DNA from: Akebia trifoliata
Lineage: Eukaryota > Streptophyta > Magnoliopsida > Ranunculales > Lardizabalaceae
Reading direction: 5' to 3'
Length of the DNA: 64,000 bases
Assembly (NCBI GenBank): GCA_017979445.1
Contig: CM030718.1
Coordinates: forward strand, 23,803,021-23,867,020
Every line of letters starts with the position of its first letter. Position 1 is the stretch's first letter. Below, piece by piece: positions 33,754 to 45,059 of the stretch. A program made the translations under genes and the position numbers. The notes under the pieces are model-generated. The model ran no database searches, was not told the DNA's origin, and worked only from the letters and a program-made list of their open reading frames with translations.

Positions 33754-33800
33754 CTACGAGCGATGGAAAACCACACAGGTTCGAGACGCCCTTTTCTGGA
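33694..33800 (-). other. Likely NOT4 5'UTR exon with (CT)n tract
   Basis: On the minus strand a (CT)14 tract (33723-33751) is followed by GAAGATTTTGTGCTTTTCG and a consensus donor ACT|GTAAGTC. CT-rich leaders just after the transcription start are common in plant housekeeping genes. The upstream edge is not defined; an A/T-rich TATTATTTAAT near 33850 could serve as the TATA region. Confidence 0.45.
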
Positions 33801-34693
33801 TGGCTTTGTTGCTGCTGTTGTATTTTTTCACTTAGTTGTCAATTAAATAATACTGTGTTCCTATGATACCCTCTACCTTTTTCAGAATTACGAAACTACC
33901 ATTCCTATTGGATTGAACACATAAAATTACCAAAATGGCCTCGTTCTCCTCCAAATTCTACACGGCGTTTTAATAAGTACGTAACGCTCATAAGCGGAAA
34001 ATGTATAGAGTCCAACTACGTTTGACGAACTGAAAAAGACGTACGTCTGAGATGTGAGTATTATATCCTAGAGATCATCAACTTAAATAACTGAGAATTT
34101 TGTGTTTTGACGTTGGACATAATGTGTGAAACCCCATTGTAGAATAGAGAGGTCCAGTTCATTAAACTTTCACTAATTCACGAAAAATTCAAAAGAGGAA
34201 ATCTGAGGTGCTTCGAATGAGCATAGATGGCAATGTAGCTAACATCCATCTAACCGTTGATCTAGTCTCTTTGCTTTGGTGGACCCCACCTCGTATGTAG
34301 CTCATGTATCACATCAAAATGTTAGAAATCTATCGTTTTCTGAGTGCTATTTATAAAAAAAAAAAATAAGAAAAAAATATGTTTTGATTTTTTTCCTTTG
34401 CCTTAGTTCTAAAGGAAAAAAAACAAAACATAACAAAAGGGGATGATTGGGTGCTTAACATGTATTTTTTTCTTCCAATGTCTCTCTGTTAAGGTTATTG
34501 ATGTGATTCATGGGGCATGATTAGAAAATTTTACTCAATGAACCTAGAAGGAGGGGTTTCTTTTTTAACAACCCCTAACTTTTATATGATAATTTGATAA
34601 GTCAATTGGTAAACTTTTTTTTTTCCATAATAACCCCTCTCCCCTCTTTCAATTGGTGAGATAGATGGATCGATGATTCAACTCATTGAGATC
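33801..34693. promoter_or_regulatory. Upstream region of NOT4, no gene
   Basis: AT-rich intergenic sequence on the 5' side of NOT4. The promoter is expected here by position, but I see no element that I can name with confidence. No coding frame of note. Confidence 0.35.
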
Positions 34694-35294
34694 AACCTCT
34701 GATCAAATTGTCGAGATTGACCTTTTATAATGTCGAGATCAATCATCATAAATCATTGACCTTGATGTTTAACATGAATACTTGAGATTAAAATTTCAAG
34801 TTATTGATATCAACATTTTGCAATCATCAAGATCACAATTCAATTGGTCAAGATCGATGATTTTAATGGTTAATCTCAACGATTTGAGTTTAATGTATTA
34901 TTGCGGTGAGGGAGGTGTTAAGAATAAATATTTTACTAGCTAGATTCCTGAGATACCGTCCCAAAAGTTATGGTGCATTTAGAAAGACATCCCAACCTCT
35001 GATCGAATTATTGAGATTGACCTTTTATAAATGTCGAGATCAATCATCAAAAATCATTGACCTTGACATTTAACATAAATGGTTGAGATTAAAATTTCAA
35101 GTTGTCGATATCAACCTTTTGCAATGATCAAAATCACTATTCAATTAGTCAAGATCAGTGATTTTAATGGTTAATCTCAACGATTTGAGTTTGATGTATT
35201 ATTGCGGTGAGGAAGTGTTGAGAAGAAATATTTTACTAACTAGATTCCTGAGATACGGTTCCCAAAAGTTATGGTGCATTTAGAAAGACATCCC
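34694..35294. repeat. Exact-period 300-bp tandem duplication
   Basis: Both copies begin AACCTCTGATC (34694 and 34994) and end TTTAGAAAGACATCCC. Shared internal blocks include GAGATTGACCTTTTATAA, TTTTAATGGTTAATCTCAAC and GTATTATTGCGGTGAGG. Differences are scattered substitutions and few indels. GAGATCAA/TTGATCTC-type words recur inside each copy. Confidence 0.9.
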
Positions 35295-38200
35295 TTCTGC
35301 AACATCTATTAAGTAATTTTTCCTCAACTTAATCTAGGTTTTAGATAAAAGTTCATTTTAGACTTTCCTCTTGGATCCATAATGTGTCCTAAGAAGGAAA
35401 TTATGTCTAAAGAAAATAGACTTTTTGGTAATTTTAGTGTGGTGCAGGTAGTTGTCCTTTATTTTTATTTTTATTTTTATTGGTAAAAAAAAAAGGTGTT
35501 TTGCAAATAACAAATGATAGTGGTGTACATATATAGTATATGACAATTATCTTTGCTCAAACAGTTTCTTTTATATTTTTCTAGGCTTGGCTCCTAATCT
35601 TAGTTGACCTATGCCTTTTACCATTTTAAACAAATTACAAGCAAACAACTTGTTTTTTTTTTTGGTAAGAAAGAAACAAAATATTATTTGTGTGAAGATG
35701 AAAATGTTAATATTCTTAATCATAATAATATTTTTCAATGATGGTACTTAAAACCACCCTCTAATAATGTGCTTTGCATTTGGTTGTGAAAACCAAAACT
35801 ATGGATTTTCCCTAGTTTCAAACTATCACTATTGTTAAGTATTTTTTTTCTCGAAAATGTATCTTTTTTTATAATTATCTCTCTTTTGAGGTTTACAAGA
35901 ATTAGATAGTTTGGATCCATACAAAGAATTAAAGATGGTGGTTGATCATGGTTTAGAATTTTGATATGGAAGAAATATTGTACAAAGTAGAAATCTCTAC
36001 AAATTTGGGATGGAGCACATATGCTTGGGTCATGTATAAGTCCAGAGTTTAAACTCATTTTTTTGTAAGGTTCTAGTAGAAGTGGAGTTTCCCAACCTTC
36101 CACAGTTCCACTGTGGAATGAACATTGTTACTCTTTCATTAGAAATGTTGGAACATGGGGTTAAGCTTCACAACCCATACATCAATTGAAATCATGTACC
36201 TATCTTCATCGTTGTAAGGCATCTAATGTTGGATTGGACCATTTATTTCTAAGTGATATATGGTTATCAACTTATGTATGTTTCAAAAGAAAATACCTTC
36301 TAATAGGAAGACAATGCTAATATGCAAACAAAAAGAATATTGTGGAATGAAAATCCCACATTTTTGTTTGTATGAAGATATGATACATGTAAGTATATTT
36401 TTAAAGTGCTAGTAATTTTCTCAAATTGGTTGTCTATTCTTTTACGTGGTCTTTCCATTTAAGGGTGGAATTATGATCTCTCTAGAGAGGAGTGGTATGA
36501 GGTGTGTTATCTCATGTTTATCATGTATTGATAAACTAGAGTTTATCATCGCTAAAAAGGGAAAAATAGTAAAGTTAGAAGGGTATTATTGAAGAAAAGG
36601 ATAAAAAGATGAAATATACTAAAATTAGAGGAATATTATTAAAAATGGGGAAGGAGGGGAGTAAAGACAACAAAGTTCAAGGGGGTAAAGAGGAAATGGA
36701 ATAAAGTTGGGTAATGTAAACCCACTCCAATTACATTGGAGTGAGACATTTATACGCCCACAAATGTAATTGGAGTGGGACCCATCATTATGCTTTATTA
36801 TATATATGAGGACCGATTATTTGGACCAAATGACTAGGTAAAGCCTGGACTGAGTAAAGTTAGATAAGACACGCCTCTAATCATCTTTTATTAGAAACGC
36901 AAACCAAATCCTTTTAAAATATGTAGTGACGTGATTTTCAACTATGGAAAATCTCGTTACTACTAATGATTTGGAGTCATCAACATTTTTTATTATTATA
37001 AATGGGTGTGAATAGACACCAAGAAAATGATTTTGGACGAGTCATTAGGGATCTTAACTATTGTAATTATATTTTTAAAGATAAGATGTGATGTCAGCCC
37101 ATGTTTACATCAAACTATCAACAAAAAAGAGATGAAGCATAAAGGGCACCTAGGCCTCAAGACAAGGAATTGTAAGGACTTGATGTGTAGTGCAATAGAG
37201 TACTTGTGGATATTATCAAATATATACTTTGAATATTCATTATTGTTATATTCAATCAATAAATCTTATCAATTTTTTTGCATACTTTTAGAAAAAAATT
37301 ATAAAAGGGACAAAAAAAAAAAAATGGTGATGAATCAGCAGCTACCAACTAAGAAAGTAGGGAGTTTTCTATACTTAAGCAGAATATCGAATTTGTCTTA
37401 GATTTAAGAGAAAACAAGATCAAGAGAAACAAAAAAGGGTTTAAGGCTTTACAGAAAAGAAAAAAAAAAAAAAGAATAAGAAAAAAAATGATTTTTAGGG
37501 GTGTGTAATTCGTATACATAATATAATGCTATCCTCTTTGCAAGTGTATGCGTTTATGCATACACACATGTCATGAAATGATTACGTGGATGTGAAAATT
37601 CACTGCAATTATAAATGAGAGCATTTTATTACCATTGGGGATGATGATATGACATTACAAACATAAAGGGAGAAATCCTTGAAAATTTGTATTATTACCA
37701 TTGGAAACAATGCTTGTGCCACTTTAAGGTAGTAACGAATAGTAATTAGATTGGATATATTGATACTTGAATTCGAAATCCGATAGATGTTATACATTAT
37801 CATACAAATTTGAATCCGATAAACTTATTGGGCATCGAATAATAATTTGTCTTCAACCTTGTAATCAAAAATCCTAAATTTTTCCCACTCTAAACCAATC
37901 ATCTTTAACCCTTCTTTTTTATGACGAGCATCTATTGATTTCAATTTTCAAATCATATGGCAAGATATCGTTTTGGGAGAGTATAAAATAATTAATTTTT
38001 CTAAAATAAAATTAGGGCAAGGTTAAAAATGATGGGATATAAAAGATGTTTTAAGAAAACAATCAATGGTTTTTTTTTTTATTGGAGCTTGAAAAATAGA
38101 TGGGGGGGGGGGGGGATTTACTTGGAACCCAAGATCTCATCACTCCTATTATATCTTCGAGTCTACAACGAAATAAATAAAAAATAATCACCGACTCATA

Positions 38201-40043
38201 ATTTGTAATAAAATAACATAAATAGGTTGTGAGGTGATGTTGGCATTTGAAGAGAGTAAAATTAAGATTTAAGATGGTGGAGGTGTTGTAAGGACTGGGC
38301 AAAAATTACTAGAAGATGATTATGACTAATAGGATAGCCTTGAATTGATTGAAATTCGTAACATCATGTGATTCTAGTTTTAAAGGAATCAATGTTTTGC
38401 ATTAACATTAATTCATGCATGGCTTGGAGTGAGAAATATACCCATCAAAAAATAACTGAAAGTAAGATGTGGAATAAGGGTTGTTAACGAGAAAATAATA
38501 TCTTTAAAAAATATATAATTATGATTTTCAAATCGAATATTTTTGAATTGATGTATTGGTATCTAAATCCATACCTGAAAAAGTATTCAAATATAAAAAC
38601 TATCTAAATCTAATATTTAATTATTAGATTTAATATTTTGGATAATATTCAATTATTCAAATTTAAATCCAGATTTTGATTATCCATTGACACCCATACG
38701 TCACTTGAAGCGTAAAATGGAATAAATAGAACTATGAACCTTAAGATTTATGCTATTGTAGACGGCAATGAAAAAAATTAGGATACTATCAACAATTTGG
38801 TATAAATTAACAGTGAGAAGCTAAACTATTTAATCATGTTCACTCAAATAGTCTATCACGTTCCTTGCAATGCAAAAATGTCAAAACAGGTCTAAGATGT
38901 TTTCGATTTTGATCCATATTTATTACACAGTTGTGTGAGAGTTGAAAGAATATTTACTAAAGAATGACTTTACTACTAAATACTATCTTATCTGTATGGA
39001 AAATGAATGCGAGGTAATTATATTGTTTTAAGATCTAATTTTAATTTCTCTAGTAAGGAAAGATAATCAATAAATGACACACACCTTTCATGTTTATCAC
39101 GGAGAACACTCATTTTAGATTAATAACTCCCTTATAAGGTATCCACAATATTATTTCTCATAAAATAATGAGGCATCTTTCTTATTTAACAACTCACAAT
39201 ATTCTTTTAGGATATTGAAATCATAAAAACTCAAGATTTATAACAATTTTAAGAGATAATGGTAATCTTGTATTTTAAAAATGGATATTTATTATATTAT
39301 CTTGTACTCCTTTTTTCGTGGAGGTTCATATTTTCATCGAAGAACCAACTTGAAAACTAAAGCCGATTTACGAGGAGCATACCAAAAATAAATGTTGGCA
39401 TTATCTATCAATTGGACATTTATCTTTTACGCTTTTTCGTAAAACCAAACCATTGAATTTGATGAGTTAACCATATTCAACGGTTAATTTGGGTTGATGA
39501 TAATTATTAATTATGATACACCTCTTCTACAAGGTATCTTGATTTTATGATATTAAAATTTTCAAACCTAAGAAATTTGTTGGGATTTTAAAAGATAATG
39601 TTTACACAACATTCTCCAAGAAAATATATTTATTATAATAAATCTCACGTATTGCCTTTGTTATATGGGTTTCACAATCTTAAACAACCAATATAAAGAA
39701 AAAAGTTAGTATATGTGCATATTAAACTAGATGTTAACACTGCCTTATGTTATATTTAAAATTCGATACAAGCGCCAACATTGGGTCGGATAGGGGAGAT
39801 GATAATATCAATATGACCATTATTGTAGATACTCTAAATTATGCAAATTCGATCCAGAAAAGGGTTTCGGGAGGGTAAGTCAATTACCAAGGTGTGAAAC
39901 CCAATGACAAATGTATTTGACCAAAATCTATGTTAAAATTCAAAATCCAAAATCAAATCCACTTGGCTCGTGTGCTATTTTTTTTTTCAAAATGACACAT
40001 GGTATCATATATTTGTCCTTTCAATTTAGTAATAGGTCTTGAC
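35295..40043. other. Intergenic, AT-rich, no recognisable gene
   Basis: I find no gene or intact element. A perfect 16-bp inverted repeat (CCCACTCCAATTACAT, 36721-36736, with its complement at 36764-36779) forms a hairpin. G runs occur at 38102-38115, A runs near 37312-37324 and 37460-37475. The open frames at 35735-36103 and 37027-37401 have biased composition and no known domain. Confidence 0.5.
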
Positions 40044-41093
40044 TGAAATCACCTCGACCCTTTTTCATAGAATAATGAAGGGATCCGATTGATAAATGGA
40101 GATTTTTTGAGAAATGAGAGTCACCACCTAGTTTAGGTCTAGGAACCAAAATAACTTTAAATGGATATGAATCAGCCCACGGATAAGAGAAATGGGTAAG
40201 GGGTCAGATTACGAGTTTTGGAAGGTCTTAGGCACCGAACCCGCCTGATTAAAATGATCGATTTCTACTAACATATGGTCAACGGGGAAGATTATGGTCA
40301 AGGCTATGGTCCAATCATCATCATTAATTTATATCGGGTTTGCCAAATGAATCTTATAGTTAAGAACCTCCAATTATTACATGATTTTTCTAATTTCGCA
40401 CAAAATGGAAAGATTTGGAAAAGCCTTAATTTGAGTTTCATGATCTAAAATCAATAATAAAAAATCCACATGCAAATATTTTTCAAATCATCCAAAATAG
40501 AAACTTACGAAAAATCCTCTAAATAAGAAAATTATAAATACAAAATTACTAAATTGGAATTTATAAAATTTCTAAATTAGGAATTTGAAATTTCCTAAAT
40601 TAGAATTTGAAGAATATATAATGAATTTCCAAATTATATGTTTATAAAAATGAATTCTCCAAAATAGAAAGTTTCAAAAAATATCACATTTCCGAATTAG
40701 AAAATCATAAATTTCCATGAATATGAAATTTCTAAATAGGAAAATGTAAAATCTTCTAAATTGGAAAATTGCTCAAATGTAAAAATTTTAAATTAGAAAT
40801 TTATGAATATATGTTTTCCCAAAATAGAAATTTATGTAATTTTCATATTAGAAAGTTTTAAATATTGATTTTCTAAAATAAAATTATGAATAGGAGCTTC
40901 CGAATTAGAAAATTATAAATTTATGATGAATCACTAAATTGAAAATTAACAAAATAACAATAAAAAGAAATTCACATTATTACGCTTACCAAATTGGAGT
41001 TTAACAAATATCAATGCATACAAAATTTTTTAATTTGAAGAAAGATCCTTTTTTTTTTTAAAGGTCAACCGGGTTAAGGCAAACCCAAACCAG

Positions 41094-41654
41094 CTACAAT
41101 CGAAGGAACGGGATACCACAGGCATCCTGATAAATAACAGAAACTAGGTCGCTTGAAAGCAACCCACAATCTAATTCAGAATAACCTAAGCTATTCTGAT
41201 AGGAAGCTAGCATATTAACAGTCTTGTTGACTTCTCTAAAGACGTGGGAGAAGGAGACTTCGCTTAATCTGTGGAGCAAGTTCATTATATCAAAGACTAT
41301 GTAAAGAACACTCCACGGGGGGTTCCACCTACCCTTTAGGACTTGGATAGCTTGCAAAGAATCGGATTGGATTTGAATCTTTGAGCATCCTTTGGAGATT
41401 GCTAACTTGATCCCATGGAGAATGCCTCGGAGCTCATGGGCAATGACATAAATCAGGGCTTCACATCCTGCAATAGCTGCCAAAACTTCTCCTTCATTGT
41501 TCCTAATGATTATGCCAAACCCCTTCTCTACTAGTGGAAAATGAATCATCTGAGTTAATGGCCCAAATGCCTCTATCTGGCTTAAGCCAAGTGCAATACC
41601 TTCTTGGCTTGTGGATAAAACTAGCTTGAAGGCCCCAAGCATGAGTGATGGCAC
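41094..41654 (-). pseudogene. LINE ORF2 remnant: RNase H-like domain (RVT_3)
   Basis: The frame contains GFGIIIRNNEGEVLAAIAG, AHELRGILHGIKLAISKG, IQIQSDSLQAIQVLKG and SFSHVFREVNKTVNMLASY. This matches the RVT_3 RNase H domain of plant LINEs (GxGxIxRxxxGxxxxA...AExxAxxxGLxxAxxxG...ExDSxxxV...VxRExNxxADxLA). The expected acidic residues are partly lost (HELRG for AE-A, NMLAS for ADxLA), so the enzyme is probably inactive. Confidence 0.8.
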
Positions 41655-41865
41655 GATTCACATCAGAGTCTTCAATGTCTTATAGAAATCCCTTAAAGTT
41701 GATCATAATATCTTCAACAATCTTGCGAATAATCAAATCGGGATCGAGGCATTTATTTTGATAAATTCTATTGTAGCGCTCCCTCCAAATGTGGTAAATA
41801 AAGGCACATATAGCCACTTGCTCCGCCCTTTGAATAATTGACTTCCCTTTAAAGTTTTCAACCGC

Positions 41866-42075
41866 CTATTCAACTTCTTCAACCCAAGTACCAGAGGCTC
41901 TTCGCACGAGACATTTCATGAGAATACCAGTCCATACCCACCTCGAAAAAGGGCAGCCCCCAAAAATATGGTTTGAATCCTCATCTTGCATTCTACACAG
42001 GCTGCACTTAGTGTCATTGATTAAACCCCACTCCTTAAACTTTATCAAGGTCTTAAGTCTCCCTTTGAATGCTAA
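41866..42075 (-). pseudogene. LINE ORF2 remnant: zinc-binding domain (zf-RVT)
   Basis: Reads LAFKGRLKTLIKFKEWGL, then CSLCRMQDEDSNHIFGGCPF and SRWVWTGI. This is the plant LINE zf-RVT signature (LxxxGRLxTxxxLxxWG...CxLCxxxxExxxHLFxxCxFxxxxW). Frame breaks follow between 41865 and 41654. The ATG-initiated frame starts within the flanking target duplication, so the copy cannot encode a complete protein. Confidence 0.8.
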
Positions 42076-43649
42076 AAAGATCCACATTCATCGAATTCCT
42101 AAATTAATCAAACAGGCATGCATACATAATTTTTGATTTTTTCAAATAATTATCATTCAACGACATGCATATTTGTCAAGTCAATAAATGTACTAATCAC
42201 ATGGAATAACCTCAAAATAATACAAAAAGACTAAACCTCTATCATCATAAGGTATACAAATTCGATTCAAGCACGACAATTATAAATTTAAAAAAATTTC
42301 TCCTAATCCTATTAACATGCAAAAAAATAAAAATAAAAACAAACACCAATAAAACATACATAAAAAATATCCTTATAATCCCATCAATATGCAAAAACAA
42401 ATAAGAAAAATGCATGAAAACTATTTTCCTAATCCTATCAATAGGCAAACATAAATAATAATAAATAAATAAATAAATAAAAAATGAAGAATCTCCTCTA
42501 TTGTGAATTATTCAAAATGCGACAAAACGTCACATAACATTAGAAAAAATATTTTTCATAACGAATTCTATGATGATCATGATGCCAAAAATCAACGTGA
42601 AATCTCAATGTAGAGAGAGAGATATGTATCTCTTTATAAAATAAAATAAAAAATTCTATTTTTTTCTTTCCTCAATTTTTATACACGTTTGAATCTCTTT
42701 CTTTTTTCTTTTGAGATAATGGAAATAGCGATCCCACACTACTCACCTCATTGGTAATCCCTTTGCGATTTGATTTTGTCGATCGATTAATGACTTTTTG
42801 ATTTGATTTTTAATTTGATTTTAAATTTCAATTTGCATGGTTGATTAGATTTTAATTTTGATTTTAATTTGTTGGTTGATTGGCTCTTAATTTTGATTTC
42901 AATTTGTTGGTTGTTGGTTGATTGGATTGGTCAATTAATTAAAGTTAAAATTTTGATTTTGGTTTTATTGGTTGATTGATTTTTAATTTTTAATTTGATT
43001 TTGCATTTTAATTGGTTGAGTAATTTTTAATTTGAATTTTTAATCGTTTGATTTTTAATTTGAGTTTGATTTTTTAATTTTAATTGTTTGATTTTTAATT
43101 TGAGTTTGATTTTTAATTTAAATTTATTTTTATTAGATTGGATTTTTAATTTGATTTCGAATTTCAATCATTTCATTTTTTTCATATTTTCCTAAGAATT
43201 AGGGTTTCTAGGTCATTTCTTTGTTTTCGTCGATTAGGGTCTCATTAGATTCGAAATCATATTTTGAGGTCTGAAATTCATGAGGGATATTTTCATCATT
43301 TTAGTGATTTTTACGAATTTTAACATTAAGTTTCTTTCAGTCCCAACGTGATTATTTATAAGTTTGAAAGTCGTATTTTTCGAGCGTAGCAAAGTTTCTA
43401 AGTTGTCGAACTGTGTAGTGAACATAAACGTACGTGCTTGTTAAATCGGGCGCAAGGTGTAACGATCTTAAGCGTGCGTAAATTTATATGTCGAGTCGTA
43501 GCAGGTAGGGAGATGAAAATAACTAGAAACAGAAGGAATTAGGGACAATACTCACAAGCTTATGAGTTCTTTACGCTTATCATTAGAAATTCACAACAAC
43601 TGAACGACGAATTGTGGAATTAGGCAGATGCAAAAATGAGGTGTCTACA

Positions 43650-44899
43650 CTGACCTCTAAGAAAACTTGTCATTCGTGGAATAATAATACTTAAAGTTCA
43701 TTAATGAGACAATCATTTGGTAAGAAATCTTAATAATACCCCTCATTTGAAAAGAAAATCAAATAGACAAACACTTGGAACTTATGTAAATATATTGAAA
43801 ACTATAAGAATGGGTCATTTTACTTTCTAAAAGCAAAAAAAATCAAGGTACATGTACTTGATCCTCCTTGCCACATGTCATACTCTAAGAAAGTTCATTT
43901 TAAAAATATCCATTTGTCAATGTTTTTAAGGATATTTATACGAGGACCAAAAACTTCCTTTCCACATGTCTCTACATAATTTATGTTTCTAAAATCACTT
44001 TTTACGTAATACGTACATTTTTCTAATTACCCATTCTTCTAAAGATATTTACATGAGAACCAAAAGCTATATTTTCCTAAGTCTCTCTACCATTCATTTT
44101 CACCAAATCATTTTCTACATAAAATTTACTTTTTTCCATTTACGCATATTTTTAACGATATTTACATGAGAATTAAATACTACATATCTACATGTCTTTT
44201 CATCATTCATACTCCCAAATTTCTTTTCACCTAACACTTGCATTTTTCTACCACCACCAAAATCATGTCATATGACATTACTTATATGGTTTTGACCAAA
44301 TGAATTGATTGTGGAGACCCATGACATTTTTCTATTTGCAACCAATAAAGTTGGAAATCAAGGTACAATCTTTACCAAATTTCTGTCAATTTCAAATGTA
44401 TTTAAGGTTAGACATTATATTTTTAAAAGTAATTCAAAAATTTTATAAAAGGGGAACTCCATTTTAATTTGAAATAACATTATCCTCTTAACTCAAACCT
44501 ATGCTCAAATCCCTCTAAGACCCTCCCATTTCCTATAGGGTTCCCATCTTTCTCTTTATTTAAAAGTTTTCATTAAAGACTTAGGAAATAAAAGAAGAAG
44601 AATGTCATTGATCTGTCGATTCTATTACTCTAGTGAATGATGCATCAATCTTGCTCATCTTTTCTAAGGGATAAGGTCGGATCTAAGATCTTGATGATGA
44701 AGATGGTAAAGGATGACGCCCTAGTGTGGTTTTTCCCAATGATTCTCAGAATATCAAGTTAGATTGAAATGATATTGGTGTTAATGAGACACATTTGTAA
44801 CACCTCTTGTCATAAAATATTTTATGTTTTCCTTTTCTATTATTTGGTTCTTATCTGAGCTCACGATGACATTATAATCGACTTACAATAGCATTAAAA
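43650..44899. other. Intergenic with diverged ~115-bp repeats
   Basis: Between about 43900 and 44255 three loosely matching units share ATATTTA-ACGAG/CATGAGAA-CAAA, then CACATGTCTCT-CATT and TTTTTCTA-TTACCCAT words. No gene. The rest is AT-rich and unremarkable. Confidence 0.5.
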
Positions 44900-45059
44900 T
44901 AGTTATATAAAATTCTATCTTGGGTCTCGATCTCATAAAAAAGATAACCCTTTTTTCTTCATCTTCTTTATTTTTATGGTTTCAAAGCTCTCTCTAAGAG
45001 CACTGTCCTCATCATTAGGAGTTCCAAGAATCCTAAAGCTCCCTTTGATCCAGCCATCA

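Larger units (their letters stand above)
41049..42075 (-). mobile_element. 5'-truncated LINE inserted in the gypsy LTR
   Basis: Flanked by AAAGATCC at 41041-41048 and 42076-42083, an 8-bp target-site duplication. A T run (41049-41059) is the poly(A) tail on the minus strand. Coding remnants run zinc-binding domain first, then RNase H, as in the 3' end of plant L1 ORF2. The upstream reverse transcriptase and endonuclease are missing. Confidence 0.85.
40044..43649 (-). mobile_element. Gypsy LTR (Ogre/Tat-like), minus strand, with LINE insertion
   Basis: On the minus strand it begins TGTAGACACCTCATTTTTGC at 43649. Near its other end it has GGTTCCTAGACC, CTAGGTGGTGACTC and then ATTTCA at 40044, the same landmarks as the LTR at 2172-3907. 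Without the LINE at 41049-42075 it is about 2.6 kb. It has expanded by simple sequence: TTTTAATTTGATTTT-type words at 42770-43170 and AATTTCTAAATTAGAA-type words at 40500-40960. Confidence 0.6.
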
